Below, in pieces: positions 16,953 to 25,357 of a DNA stretch of 64,000 bases. The DNA is from Lysinibacillus sp. FSL M8-0337 (GTDB lineage Bacteria; Bacillota; Bacilli; Bacillales_A; Planococcaceae). The number at the start of each line of letters is the position of its first letter. Positions within the stretch are counted from its first letter, which is position 1. The position numbers and the translations under genes were made by a program. The stretch covers positions 1,860,001 through 1,924,000 of the forward strand of contig NZ_CP151996.1 of NCBI RefSeq assembly GCF_038593855.1, read 5' to 3'. The notes beneath the pieces were generated by a model, which was not told the origin of the DNA, searched no databases, and saw only the letters and a program-made list of their open reading frames with translations.

Positions 16953-17260
16953 AACGGGAAAAATATTATGTGATGGGTAATCTACCTAATGCATATTGCC
17001 ATGTAGATTATTCAATAGCGTAAAACGAATCAGCTTATCTTACGACAAATGCGCCGGCACACTTCAGAAGTTAACTTCCTCGTACTATCCTCCTTATTGT
17101 AAACCTTACTTGCTCTTCTATGCGTCTATGCAAAATATTAGCTGCTGTTTGTATGCATAAATTGTTGTAGTAAGCCGAGTGTTTTCAAGCGATGCAGCAT
17201 AATCAACTTCACTAGTGCATTGTGTTTGAACTGCCTGAAAAGTTACATCAACAACTAAAT
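16953..17260. other. Intergenic region, no recognised gene
   Basis: About 300 nt between czcD and the sqr promoter. A short minus-strand open frame reads plausibly (TSEVDYAASLENTRL) but has no start and no family I recognise, so it is probably a remnant. Confidence 0.35.
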
Positions 17261-17335
17261 TAGGGGTTTTCCTTTATAACAACTATTGTTTAGGGGAAAA
17301 CCCCTATATTTTTTGACTATAGATTTCACTATGAT
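17261..17335 (+). promoter_or_regulatory. sqr promoter with TAGGGG-N4-CCCCTA operator
   Basis: The palindrome TAGGGGAAAACCCCTA lies at 17291-17306, followed by TATTTTTT. The -10 TATGAT is at 17330-17335, exactly 23 bp after the palindrome. The -35 region (TATTTT) is poor, so an activator is needed. Palindrome centre falls near -43. A partial copy, TAGGGGTTTTCC, is at 17261-17272. The TauE promoter at 22818 has the same arrangement. Confidence 0.8.
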
Positions 17336-17380
17336 GAGAGTGTAAGTTTCAAACACAAAATGCAGAAAGAAGGAAGAAGC

Positions 17381-18574
17381 ATGAAAAATTCTTTCAAAAT
17401 TGTCATTGTTGGTGGGGGAACAGCTGGTATATCTGTTGCTGCCCGCTTATTAAGGAAATCGCCAAGCCTCATTCATGAAGTGGCGATAATAGATCCAGCC
17501 TCAAAGCATTATTATCAACCGTTATGGACGTTAGTTGGTGGAGGTGCTGCTAAAAAGGAAGATTCTGAACGTTCTATGGAATCTCTTATTCCAGAAGGCG
17601 CAGTATGGATCCAACAACCCGTACTTGAATTTAAACCTGAACAAAACGAAGTCATTCTAGGAGACCAAACATCTATTTCATATGATTACTTAGTTGTAGC
17701 AGCAGGGATTGAAATTAACTGGGGTGCCATTAAAGGCTTAAAAGAAGCGCTTGGTACAAAATCTGTTTGCAGTAACTATTCATTTGAGCATGTTGATTAT
17801 ACTTGGGAAACGATACGCAATTTAAAATCAGGTACAGCCTTATTTACACATCCAAATTCACCTGTAAAATGCGGTGGTGCGCCACAAAAAATTATGCATT
17901 TAGCGGAAGATTACTTCCGAAAAACGGGTGTTCGTCAAAATATGCAAGTTGTATTTGGTTCTGCTAATCCAGCCATTTTTGATGTACTGAAATACCGTGA
18001 AGCGTTAGAGAAAGTGGTGGAACGCAAACAAATTGATGCACGATTCAGACGTAACTTAATTGAAATTAAAGCGGATGAAAAAATCGCCATTTTCGAAAAT
18101 CTAGATACTGGTGCAAAAGAGCAATTGAAATATGACATGATTCACGTCACACCTTATATGAATGCACCGAAATTTATTGCGAACAGCCCTTTAGCGGATG
18201 ACAACGGTTGGGTGGATGTGGATATGTATACATTGCAACATAAGAAATATGCAAATGTCTTTGGCATTGGCGACTGTGCAAACTTGCCAACATCTAAAAC
18301 GGGAGCAGCCATCCGAAAACAAGCACCTGTGGTAGCTGAAAATGTTGTGGCATGTATGCGCAATCAAACAATGGACAACACATATAACGGTTATTCGTCT
18401 TGCCCAATCGTCACAGGTTACAATAAGCTAATTTTAGCAGAGTTTGACTATAAAAAAGAGCCTGCTGAATCAATGCCATTTAACCAAGCAGTGGAACGTG
18501 CAAGCATGTATATGATGAAAAAAGATTTATTACCAATTATGTATTGGGACGGCATGTTAAAAGGAACGATGTAG
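17381..18574 (+). CDS. sqr: Sulfide:quinone oxidoreductase
   Basis: From ATG 17381 (RBS GAAGGAAG) the protein has 397 residues. It has an N-terminal FAD Rossmann motif GGGTAGISVAARL (11-23), YYQPLWTLVGGG, the redox-region Cys164 in SPVKCGGAPQK, further Cys130, Cys299 (FGIGDCANLPTSKTGAAIRKQAP) and Cys341. It transfers electrons from H2S to the quinone pool at the membrane face and yields persulfide. It heads an operon with DUF1641 and a persulfide dioxygenase that would consume its product. Confidence 0.92.
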   Translation: MKNSFKIVIVGGGTAGISVAARLLRKSPSLIHEVAIIDPASKHYYQPLWTLVGGGAAKKEDSERSMESLIPEGAVWIQQPVLEFKPEQNEVILGDQTSISYDYLVVAAGIEINWGAIKGLKEALGTKSVCSNYSFEHVDYTWETIRNLKSGTALFTHPNSPVKCGGAPQKIMHLAEDYFRKTGVRQNMQVVFGSANPAIFDVLKYREALEKVVERKQIDARFRRNLIEIKADEKIAIFENLDTGAKEQLKYDMIHVTPYMNAPKFIANSPLADDNGWVDVDMYTLQHKKYANVFGIGDCANLPTSKTGAAIRKQAPVVAENVVACMRNQTMDNTYNGYSSCPIVTGYNKLILAEFDYKKEPAESMPFNQAVERASMYMMKKDLLPIMYWDGMLKGTM

Positions 18575-18590
18575 AAAGGAGGCATGTGTG

Positions 18591-19130
18591 ATGGAAACGA
18601 ATCCGTTACTAGAGCAACTAAAGCAGCCGGATATTCAAGCAGCGCTCGTATCATTGCTAAGCCAATTGCCGACATATGAAAAAAACTTACAAGCCATCGG
18701 GAATGTCGTCAGTTTTGGACAAGCGGTATTGCAAGATCAGCAATCCATTCAAAAATATGATGAACTTGTACGAAGCTATAACGTAAATCTTGAAACGGTG
18801 GAAGCATTAGTGGGCCTACTAGAAAAATTGCCGAAGCTTTTACAAATGGTCAATCAGTTAGAGGATATAGTCGATTTTGTAACAGCTGTGTTAGCAGATC
18901 AGCAAACAATTGATTATGCGACAGCTAGTATTAAATCTTACACAGAACCGATTGTAGAAAAAGGAAAACAAGGGTACTCGCTAGTTAAAGATATACAACA
19001 ACAAGCAGAAGCAACAACAGAACCAATTAAACTCTTTACGATTATGAAGTGGTTAAAAGACCCGAGTGTTCAAAAGTCACTGAAATATGTACAAGCAACA
19101 ATCCAAATTTTAAATAAACAAACCAATTAA
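18591..19130 (+). CDS. DUF1641 protein, SQR partner
   Basis: From ATG 18591 (AAAGGAGG 8 nt before; a GTG one codon earlier is less likely) the protein has 179 residues. It is helical with Gln/Leu-rich repeats (LEQLKQPDIQAALVSLLSQLP, LVGLLEKLPKLLQMVNQLEDIVDFV), the DUF1641 pattern. Such proteins sit next to SQR or formate dehydrogenase genes; molecular role unknown. It lies 16 nt after sqr and 14 nt before the next gene. Confidence 0.85.
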   Translation: METNPLLEQLKQPDIQAALVSLLSQLPTYEKNLQAIGNVVSFGQAVLQDQQSIQKYDELVRSYNVNLETVEALVGLLEKLPKLLQMVNQLEDIVDFVTAVLADQQTIDYATASIKSYTEPIVEKGKQGYSLVKDIQQQAEATTEPIKLFTIMKWLKDPSVQKSLKYVQATIQILNKQTN

Positions 19131-19144
19131 AAGGAGAGAATTTT

Positions 19145-20539
19145 ATGTTATTACGTTATTTCTATGATGAAAAATTAGCACATGCTTCTTACATGGTAGG
19201 TTGTCAACGAAAAGGCGAGGCAGTGATTGTGGATCCAATGCGCAATATTGAGCCATACATCCAAGTAGCTGAAAAGGAAAATATGAAAATCGTTGGGGCA
19301 TTAGAAACGCATATCCATGCTGACTTTGTAGCAGGTTCTCGTGAATTAGCTGATCGTTTTGGTGCTACGATGTACATTTCCGATGAAGGCGATGAAAACT
19401 GGAAATATCAAAACTTAGATGGCATTCAACACGTACTATTAAAAGATGGTGACAAATTTGAACTTGGTAAACTTACTTTCGAAGTGATGCATACGCCAGG
19501 TCATACGCCAGAATCTATTTCATTCCTATTAACAGATGGTGCAGCGGCAGATAAACCAATTGGACTATTTACAGGTGACTTTGTATTTGCGGGGGATATT
19601 GGCCGACCAGACTTATTAGAAAAAGCAGCTGGTATTAAAGGGACTGCTGATGCAGGTGCAAAAGTAATGTATACATCTGTAGAGCGCTTTAAACAATTAC
19701 CAGACTACTTACAAGTATGGCCAGCACACGGTGCAGGTAGCGCATGTGGGAAAGCACTTGGTGCAGTACCATCGACAACAGTAGGCTATGAAAAACAATT
19801 CAACTGGGCAATGCAATTCGACAATGAGCCGGACTTTGTGAAAGCTTTATTAGATGGTCAACCAGAACCACCTTATTACTTTGCAGTGATGAAATCCGTT
19901 AATAAAATTGGCATTGAGTTAATTAAAAATTTACCAGAGGTAAAAGTCATCACTTCTGTTGAAGAAATTGAAGGCTTGATTGCAGCTGGTCAGCAAGTTG
20001 TGGATACACGAGATGCTCAAGCCTTCTCACAAGGACATATTAAGGGAACGATGAACGTGCCATTTAATAACTCCTTCACAAACTGGATGGGCTGGATTGT
20101 GAACTACAAGGAACCTTTATATTTACTTGCTAATGCTGCTCAAATGCAAGACATGCTCATTGCACTTCGCTCAATCGGTATTGACCAAGTACTAGGTTAT
20201 GCAGATGTAGAAGCAATGATTGAGCAAGCGAATGAACTAGATTCATATGAAAATATTACACCTTCTGAGGCAAAAGCGATGATGGACACAGAAGATGTAG
20301 CTGTATTAGATGTGCGTAATCTGACAGAATATAATGAAGAGCATATTGAAGGTGCACAGCACATTATGGTTGGTACATTAAAAAATCGTTTAGATGAAGT
20401 ACCAAACAAAAAACTCATTGTTCAATGTCAAGCAGGTGGTCGTTCTGCCATTGCCGCAAGTGTATTAAAAGCAAATGGCTTCCACAATTTAGTTAATATG
20501 ACGGGCGGCTACGGTCAATGGGTGAAAGAAGTAAAATAA
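19145..20539 (+). CDS. cstB: CstB-type persulfide dioxygenase-rhodanese fusion
   Basis: The protein has 464 residues. The N-terminal metallo-beta-lactamase domain has ETHIHAD (H56, H58, D60), TPGHTPES, FTGDFVFAGDIGRPDLL and PAHGAGSACGK, as in ETHE1/persulfide dioxygenases. A first rhodanese-like domain (about 265-365) has no active Cys (LLANAAQ in its place). A second (about 370-464) carries the catalytic loop CQAGGR, Cys428. Dioxygenase, pseudo-rhodanese, active rhodanese is the architecture of Staphylococcus CstB, which turns persulfides into sulfite/thiosulfate. It follows SQR and DUF1641. Confidence 0.92.
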   Translation: MLLRYFYDEKLAHASYMVGCQRKGEAVIVDPMRNIEPYIQVAEKENMKIVGALETHIHADFVAGSRELADRFGATMYISDEGDENWKYQNLDGIQHVLLKDGDKFELGKLTFEVMHTPGHTPESISFLLTDGAAADKPIGLFTGDFVFAGDIGRPDLLEKAAGIKGTADAGAKVMYTSVERFKQLPDYLQVWPAHGAGSACGKALGAVPSTTVGYEKQFNWAMQFDNEPDFVKALLDGQPEPPYYFAVMKSVNKIGIELIKNLPEVKVITSVEEIEGLIAAGQQVVDTRDAQAFSQGHIKGTMNVPFNNSFTNWMGWIVNYKEPLYLLANAAQMQDMLIALRSIGIDQVLGYADVEAMIEQANELDSYENITPSEAKAMMDTEDVAVLDVRNLTEYNEEHIEGAQHIMVGTLKNRLDEVPNKKLIVQCQAGGRSAIAASVLKANGFHNLVNMTGGYGQWVKEVK

Positions 20540-20551
20540 AGTAATTAGTGC

Positions 20552-20583
20552 AAAGAGTGCCTTCCATGTGAGGCACTCTTTTT
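20552..20583 (+). terminator. Terminator ending inside the next gene's ribosome-binding region
   Basis: The stem AAAGAGTGCC/GGCACTCTTT runs into TTTTT directly followed by GGAGG, the RBS of 20594. It should lower expression of the genes that follow, including the two-component system. Confidence 0.85.
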
Positions 20584-20593
20584 GGAGGTTTCT

Positions 20594-20959
20594 ATGATCA
20601 TTTTACTAATTGTTGTCCTAGCCATTGTTTTAGTGCGGGCTTACTATATTCGTTTTGTCCCTGTCAAACAGGTGAAAGATATACCGTACCGTCAAGTAGC
20701 TGAAGGATATCAACTACTTGATGTACGGGATTACAATACAACAGGCTGTTTAGTTTATAATAGTAAGCATATTCCATACGGCTATTTACCACGTTTCTAT
20801 AAACAAATGGATAATCGCCCTATCCATCTGATAGTAGAAAGTCAAATGGATTTAAATCTGGCTAGCCGCTTTTTACGAAAAAAAGGGTATAGTGTAAATA
20901 GTTACACGATGATGAAAAGACCGTGTAAAGTAAAAGGAATGATGTATAAGGAGGTGTAA
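20594..20959 (+). CDS. Membrane-anchored rhodanese-like protein, no catalytic Cys
   Basis: From ATG 20594 (GGAGG upstream) the protein has 121 residues. One N-terminal TM segment (MIILLIVVLAIVLVRAYYI) is followed by a rhodanese-like fold: YQLLDVRDYNTT, SKHIPYGYLPRF, HLIVESQMDLNLASRFLRKKGY. The loop where the active Cys should be reads ESQMD, so it is unlikely to be a sulfurtransferase. Cys76-type residues elsewhere (TTGCLVY, RPCKVKG) remain. It may be a scaffold or sensor for the adjacent kinase (inference); it ends 3 nt before it. Confidence 0.78.
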   Translation: MIILLIVVLAIVLVRAYYIRFVPVKQVKDIPYRQVAEGYQLLDVRDYNTTGCLVYNSKHIPYGYLPRFYKQMDNRPIHLIVESQMDLNLASRFLRKKGYSVNSYTMMKRPCKVKGMMYKEV

Positions 20960-20962
20960 AGT

Positions 20963-21997
20963 ATGCAATCCCAGCTACAAAATGAGTATTTACAGCAAAT
21001 TTATGAGCATATTCAAGATGGGATTATTATTATGAAGGAAAGCAGGGAAATCATTATGATGAACCCTGCTGCACAGCGCTTAACCGGTTGGCAAAAAGGT
21101 GATTTTGTGCCGTATTGTTCCTATTGTATGACTCGTAAAAGGGAACAGGGTGAACCGACGTGTTATTTAATTGCCAACAATGAAGTGCCTTCATTTTTAT
21201 CAGAAATGCCTATTTATCATGGTCGAAAGATTGATGTCGAAATGAGTACAGCCGCTATTTATGCTAATGAGAATACAGGGGAAACAGAATATTTACTTGT
21301 CTTACGTGATCAGGAAACATTAAAAAAAGCGCAAGAGGCTGCCATTAATAAAAAAATGATTCGAGCATTAATCGAAGCAAAGGAATCAGAACATAAACGC
21401 TTAGCGCAAGAACTACATGATGGAGTTGGTCAATCATTATTTTCGGTATCTATTGCACTGCAAGCGATTGAATCTTTTGTGCAAGATAATGTGCAGTTGA
21501 ATGAGTACATTTCTGAAGTACGTGCGGAACTGCAAAAAGTCATGAATGACATTAACGCATACTCTCACCAGTTACGACCGCACAGTTTAGATCAATTAGG
21601 TTTAGAGCCGACCATTCAGGCGACAATTGATACGATAAAAAAACAAATAACGGGGTTGGATATTCAATTAACGACACGTGGTCTTGATCGATGTGACCCA
21701 GCAGTTGAGATTAATTTATATCGGATTACGCAAGAAGCATTGCATAACATTATTAAATATGCAAAAGCAACCCAAGTGCATATTCATATTAAAAAGGATA
21801 ACACCCATATCTATATGACCATTCAAGATAATGGCATTGGCTTTGAACGGGACAAGATTCAAAATGCAGGGCTAGGGTTAAAGCATATGGAGGAACGGGT
21901 CGATCAGTTGGGTGGTACTTGTTCAATTCTGTCAAAAGTAGGACAAGGGACATGTATTGATATCGTCATTCCAAGATGGAGGCCGCAACATGATTAA
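20963..21997 (+). CDS. NreB-like soluble PAS sensor histidine kinase
   Basis: The protein has 344 residues and no TM segment. An N-terminal PAS domain (about 10-118) holds C52-x2-C55-x11-C67 (YCSYCMTRKREQGEPTC). The HisKA_3 dimerisation region has the phospho-acceptor His152 in ELHDGVGQ, then an HATPase domain (NIIKYAKA, DNGIGF, GLGLKHMEERV). The Cys spacing equals the first three ligands of the NreB oxygen-sensing Fe-S cluster, but the fourth position is Ile70. It probably senses oxygen, redox state or reactive sulfur. The response regulator gene overlaps by 8 nt. Confidence 0.88.
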   Translation: MQSQLQNEYLQQIYEHIQDGIIIMKESREIIMMNPAAQRLTGWQKGDFVPYCSYCMTRKREQGEPTCYLIANNEVPSFLSEMPIYHGRKIDVEMSTAAIYANENTGETEYLLVLRDQETLKKAQEAAINKKMIRALIEAKESEHKRLAQELHDGVGQSLFSVSIALQAIESFVQDNVQLNEYISEVRAELQKVMNDINAYSHQLRPHSLDQLGLEPTIQATIDTIKKQITGLDIQLTTRGLDRCDPAVEINLYRITQEALHNIIKYAKATQVHIHIKKDNTHIYMTIQDNGIGFERDKIQNAGLGLKHMEERVDQLGGTCSILSKVGQGTCIDIVIPRWRPQHD

Positions 21998-22625
21998 AAT
22001 ATTGCTTGTCGATGACCATGTGTTAATAAGAAAGGGCATTGCGCTCCTGTTAGGGAATTATTCTGATATAACAGTTGTAGGAGAGGCAAGTGATGGGGAA
22101 GAGGCGATTCAACTTGCCTACCAAACTGAGCCGAATGTGATTTTAATGGATATTTCGATTCCAAATGGGTTGGATGGATTTACTGCGACAAAGGAAATTA
22201 AAAAAAATTTACCTGACACGAAAATAATTATGCTGACAATGCATAATGAGATAGCTTATATTCAACAGGCGATGGAAGTAGGAGCAGATGGCTATATTTT
22301 AAAAAATAGTCAAGGTGGCGAAATGTATGAAGCCATTCAAAGTGTCTATACAGGCCGCCGCTACTATGAAGTGGGTTTACCAAAAGGTCAACTAGAAAAA
22401 TTATTTAAGAAAAAAGGAAAAAACAATGCGGATATCTTATCTACACGTGAGCAGGAAATTGTTCGTTTAACCATTTTAGGATTTACGAATATGCAAATTT
22501 CAGAAAAGCTATTTATTAGTGCTAAAACGGTAGAAAACCATAAAGCCAACATTATGCAAAAGCTAAATTTAAAAAGTAAGGCAGAGCTCATTCAATACGG
22601 TATTACAAATAAGTATATAACGTAG
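21990..22625 (+). CDS. NarL/FixJ-family response regulator
   Basis: From ATG 21990 (RBS GATGGAGG) the protein has 211 residues. The receiver domain has DD at 8-9, phospho-acceptor Asp54 (ILMDISIP) and K104-type Lys (YILKNSQGG). The C-terminal LuxR helix-turn-helix is LSTREQEIVRLTILGFTNMQISEKLFISAKTVENH. It is partner of the overlapping kinase gene. It is the best candidate to bind the TAGGGG-N4-CCCCTA sites before sqr and TauE (inference). Confidence 0.93.
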   Translation: MIKILLVDDHVLIRKGIALLLGNYSDITVVGEASDGEEAIQLAYQTEPNVILMDISIPNGLDGFTATKEIKKNLPDTKIIMLTMHNEIAYIQQAMEVGADGYILKNSQGGEMYEAIQSVYTGRRYYEVGLPKGQLEKLFKKKGKNNADILSTREQEIVRLTILGFTNMQISEKLFISAKTVENHKANIMQKLNLKSKAELIQYGITNKYIT

Positions 22626-22707
22626 CTTACGTAGGCTGCCCAATAAAATCTTCTTTCTAAAGTCTATGCTTTTATAAGTGAAGAACCATCTATTAACTGT
22701 GCATAAG

Positions 22708-22737
22708 CGATAAAGCAATCTGCTTTATCGCTTTTTA
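22708..22737 (+). terminator. Terminator of the two-component operon
   Basis: The stem GCGATAAAGCA/TGCTTTATCGC has a 3-nt loop and is followed by TTTTT. Confidence 0.92.
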
Positions 22738-22817
22738 TATGTGAAGGTGTTGACCCAATTGTTTTCCTGCTCTGATTAATTTACGACCGTACAACAAAAT
22801 CGCATTTTCTTCTGAAG

Positions 22818-22864
22818 TATAGGGGCTTCCCCCTATATTTTTAAAGCAGGACACACTCTATACT
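22818..22864 (+). promoter_or_regulatory. TauE promoter with TAGGGG-N4-CCCCTA operator
   Basis: The palindrome TATAGGGG/CCCCTATA (22818-22837, 4-nt centre) is followed by TATTTTT. The -10 TATACT is at 22859-22864, exactly 23 bp after the TAGGGG-N4-CCCCTA core. No good -35 is present. Geometry is identical to the sqr promoter. Confidence 0.8.
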
Positions 22865-22896
22865 TAAAGAAAATAAGGTAGAAAGAAGGTGTGACG

Positions 22897-23673
22897 ATGG
22901 AGTTGTCATTCATCGTTGTCATATTTTTAATTGGTTTTGTCGGATCATTCGTATCAGGAATGGTAGGCGTTGGGGGATCCATTATTAAATACCCTATGCT
23001 TTTATATATTCCACCATTATTTGGGTTAGCAGCTTTCAGTGCACATGAAGTATCCGGTATTAGTGCTATTCAAGTGTTTTTTGCATCGATTGCAGGTGTA
23101 TGGGCATATCGCAAAAGCGGCTATTTAAACAAATCGCTTATTCTTAATATGGGTACAGCAATTTTAATAGGTAGCTTCATTGGTAGTTTTGGATCCAGCA
23201 TGTTACCAGAATCAGCAGTAAATATTGTATATGGTGTTTTAGCCTTAATTGCTGCTGTCATGATGTTTATTCCGAAAAAGCAAATTGACGATAAGCAGTT
23301 AGATCAGATTACATTTAGTAAACCATTAGCAGCGGGTTTAGCGTTTGTCGTTGGGATTGGTTCAGGAATTGTTGGAGCAGCAGGTGGATTTTTATTAGTA
23401 CCAATCTTACTTGTTGTCTTGAAAATCCCAACACGTATGACGATTGCCACAAGCTTAGCGATAACATTTATTTCATCAATTGGTGGAACAGTTGGGAAAA
23501 TTATGACAGGTCAAATTGACTATGGACCAGCAGCAATCATGATTGTGGCAAGTTTACTTGCAGCTCCACTTGGCGCAAAAATAGGCGGCAAGCTCAATAC
23601 AAAAGCACTACAAGCGATTTTAGCAGTTTTAATTTTAGGCACAGCCATTAAAACATGGTTAGATATTTTATAA
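22897..23673 (+). CDS. TauE/SafE-family sulfur-compound permease
   Basis: From ATG 22897 (RBS AGAAAGAAGG; a GTG two codons earlier is too close to it) the protein has 258 residues and about 8 TM segments. GMVGVGGSIIKYPML and GIVGAAGGFLLVPILL are the duplicated TauE/SafE motifs. Family members move sulfite, sulfoacetate or thiosulfate across the membrane; here probably export of sulfite/thiosulfate made by SQR and CstB. It shares its promoter operator with sqr. Confidence 0.92.
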   Translation: MELSFIVVIFLIGFVGSFVSGMVGVGGSIIKYPMLLYIPPLFGLAAFSAHEVSGISAIQVFFASIAGVWAYRKSGYLNKSLILNMGTAILIGSFIGSFGSSMLPESAVNIVYGVLALIAAVMMFIPKKQIDDKQLDQITFSKPLAAGLAFVVGIGSGIVGAAGGFLLVPILLVVLKIPTRMTIATSLAITFISSIGGTVGKIMTGQIDYGPAAIMIVASLLAAPLGAKIGGKLNTKALQAILAVLILGTAIKTWLDIL

Positions 23674-23733
23674 GCAGTCTCACATTACAACGATATTTAG
23701 TAGTGATGATGACAGGCTTTAATAAATAAGCAT

Positions 23734-23768
23734 CCAGATGCTCATTAAATGAGTATCTGGGCTTTTTT
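23734..23768 (+). terminator. Terminator of the TauE gene
   Basis: The stem CCAGATGCTCAT/ATGAGTATCTGG is followed by GC and six T. Confidence 0.9.
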
Positions 23769-23926
23769 ATTTAGGAAATATGGCAGTAGAAAAAGCGTTT
23801 TTTAAGTAAGAGTGAACTGTTCTATGCTATCACAGTCGCTGATGTTTTCCATGTGAAAATTTCGACGAAACATGTCACCCTTTTTACATATAGCTGTATA
23901 TATTGTGTAGAAAGGAGGTGTTACCG

Positions 23927-24151
23927 ATGGCAAAAACCAATTTTTTAGATGCATCACTTCGCTTAAAGTATTTGGTGGGACATACGGAAACAAACAAGCC
24001 AAAATTTGCAATTAAAACCTACCGTAATTTAAACGACACGCATACACCCACAGCGTTAGTAACGGTAGCGAAAGCGATTGCGAGTCTCTCATCAAAGCCA
24101 CTAGACAGTATTAGCAAGCAAGAAATAACAGAATTGTCGTCATTACAATAA
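23927..24151 (+). CDS. DUF1659 protein
   Basis: From ATG 23927 (AAAGGAGG upstream) the protein has 74 residues. It resembles DUF1659: LRLKYLVG, PKFAIKTYRNL, TALVTVAKAIASLSSKPLDSI. It lies in the conserved DUF1659-DUF2922-YvrJ trio of Bacilli, whose function is unknown. Confidence 0.85.
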   Translation: MAKTNFLDASLRLKYLVGHTETNKPKFAIKTYRNLNDTHTPTALVTVAKAIASLSSKPLDSISKQEITELSSLQ

Positions 24152-24167
24152 AAAGGAGGTAGGACTG

Positions 24168-24386
24168 ATGGCAAAAGTTTTAGAGTTACAATTTGATACA
24201 GCATTAGGAAAAACGGCTACGATTGCCATTGATGCACCGAAGCCAAATGTCACATCTGCTGAAATTCAACAAGTGATGCAAACGATCATAATGAGCAATG
24301 TATTTGGTGGACAAGCTGGTGCTTTGATTGGCATAAAAGGTGCACGCATGATTGATCGTCAAGTTTCAGAGTTTGCCATGAACTAA
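24168..24386 (+). CDS. DUF2922 protein
   Basis: The protein has 72 residues: LELQFDTALGKTATIAIDAPKPNVTSAEIQQVMQTIIMSNVF is the DUF2922 pattern. It begins 16 nt after the DUF1659 gene with RBS AAAAGGAGG and would be co-translated with it. Both are small, soluble and beta-rich; function unknown. Confidence 0.87.
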   Translation: MAKVLELQFDTALGKTATIAIDAPKPNVTSAEIQQVMQTIIMSNVFGGQAGALIGIKGARMIDRQVSEFAMN

Positions 24387-24394
24387 TGGATGAA

Positions 24395-24426
24395 ATGGTC
24401 TTTGCGGTCGTTGCAAAGACCATCTT
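24395..24426 (+). terminator. Hairpin between DUF2922 and yvrJ-like genes
   Basis: The stem ATGGTCTTTGC/GCAAAGACCAT is followed by a short CTTTAAG tail. It may be a weak terminator or an mRNA 3'-end stabiliser. Confidence 0.6.
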
Positions 24427-24462
24427 TAAGACGAGTACTGCATGTCAAAAGGAGGGGGCCGT

Positions 24463-24585
24463 ATGGAACAATGGCTGACAATGTTATCTGATATTGGTTT
24501 TCCTATCCTCATGTCGTTTTACTTATTACATCGAGTAGAAGTTAAGCTAGATGCGATTCATGATGTCATTGTTTCACTTAAGTGA
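24463..24585 (+). CDS. YvrJ-family small protein, 40 residues
   Basis: ATG at 24463 follows AAGGAGGGGG. The 40-residue product (MEQWLTMLSDIGFPILMSFY... ending VIVSLK) matches the YvrJ pattern: a single hydrophobic helix with GFP, then VEVKLDAIHDVIVSL. It completes the DUF1659/DUF2922/YvrJ trio. Confidence 0.85.
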   Translation: MEQWLTMLSDIGFPILMSFYLLHRVEVKLDAIHDVIVSLK

Positions 24586-24687
24586 AGTTGACTTCACAAA
24601 GATGTACGAAAGCTGTCACGACAGGTAGTTGTCAACGCTTACATCATTCGATAAGATGAGGGTAGTGTAAGTAGGGAGTGTGTAAAG

Positions 24688-25296
24688 ATGAAAAATAAAG
24701 TAATAGGGTTTGTATGTCTATTGGCTTTAGTGACTGTACTTAGTGCATGCGGGAACGCAAAGTTTAAAGCGGATTATAGTTTGGAGATGCAAGATTTTGA
24801 ACATATTAATCAACGAGGAGAAACTGTTTCGCTTGACAGTTTAAAAGGGAAACCTTGGTTGGGTATGTATATATTTACGAATTGTAATTCAGTTTGTCCA
24901 CCAATGACGTTTAACATGACACAAGTACAAGAGAAGCTGAAGAAAAAAGGGATAGAGGATTATAATATTGTCGCTTTTTCAGTAGACCCTGAGGTGGATA
25001 CACCGGAAGTACTAGCTGATTATTTAGCGAGATACACTGTACCTGATGAATCTAAATGGAATCTCCTTACAGGATATTCACAGTCATATATTGAGCAATA
25101 TGCAGTGAAATCAACAAAATTACTTGTCAAAGACGATCCGAATTCAGATCAAGTAATCCATGGTATTCAATTTTTCTTAGTGGATAAAGACGGTATTCTT
25201 GTAAAGCAATATGACGGTTATGCAAAAGATACAAACGATGTTCCAATTGATACAATTGTTTCGGATTTAGAAACGTATATAGATGAAAACTTATAA
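24688..25296 (+). CDS. SCO1/SenC-family copper-binding lipoprotein
   Basis: The protein has 202 residues with lipobox VLSAC (lipid Cys21). The thioredoxin-like domain has the copper motif C66-x3-C70 (TNCNSVCPP) and the conserved His158 (VIHGIQFFLVD). Family members deliver copper to cytochrome oxidase subunit II or act as membrane thiol proteins (YpmQ/Sco). RBS AGGGAGTG. Confidence 0.92.
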   Translation: MKNKVIGFVCLLALVTVLSACGNAKFKADYSLEMQDFEHINQRGETVSLDSLKGKPWLGMYIFTNCNSVCPPMTFNMTQVQEKLKKKGIEDYNIVAFSVDPEVDTPEVLADYLARYTVPDESKWNLLTGYSQSYIEQYAVKSTKLLVKDDPNSDQVIHGIQFFLVDKDGILVKQYDGYAKDTNDVPIDTIVSDLETYIDENL

Positions 25297-25302
25297 CATG
25301 AT

Positions 25303-25338
25303 AAGCTAGTGCTACATTGACATAGCACTAGCTTTTTT
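25303..25338 (+). terminator. Terminator of the SCO1 gene
   Basis: The stem AAGCTAGTGCTA/TAGCACTAGCTT is followed by six T. Confidence 0.93.
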
Positions 25339-25357
25339 GTAGCATGATGACAATACT

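Noticed and set aside
17041..17260. Minus-strand open frame between czcD and sqr
   Set aside because: No start codon with RBS, runs into the sqr operator, no family recognised.
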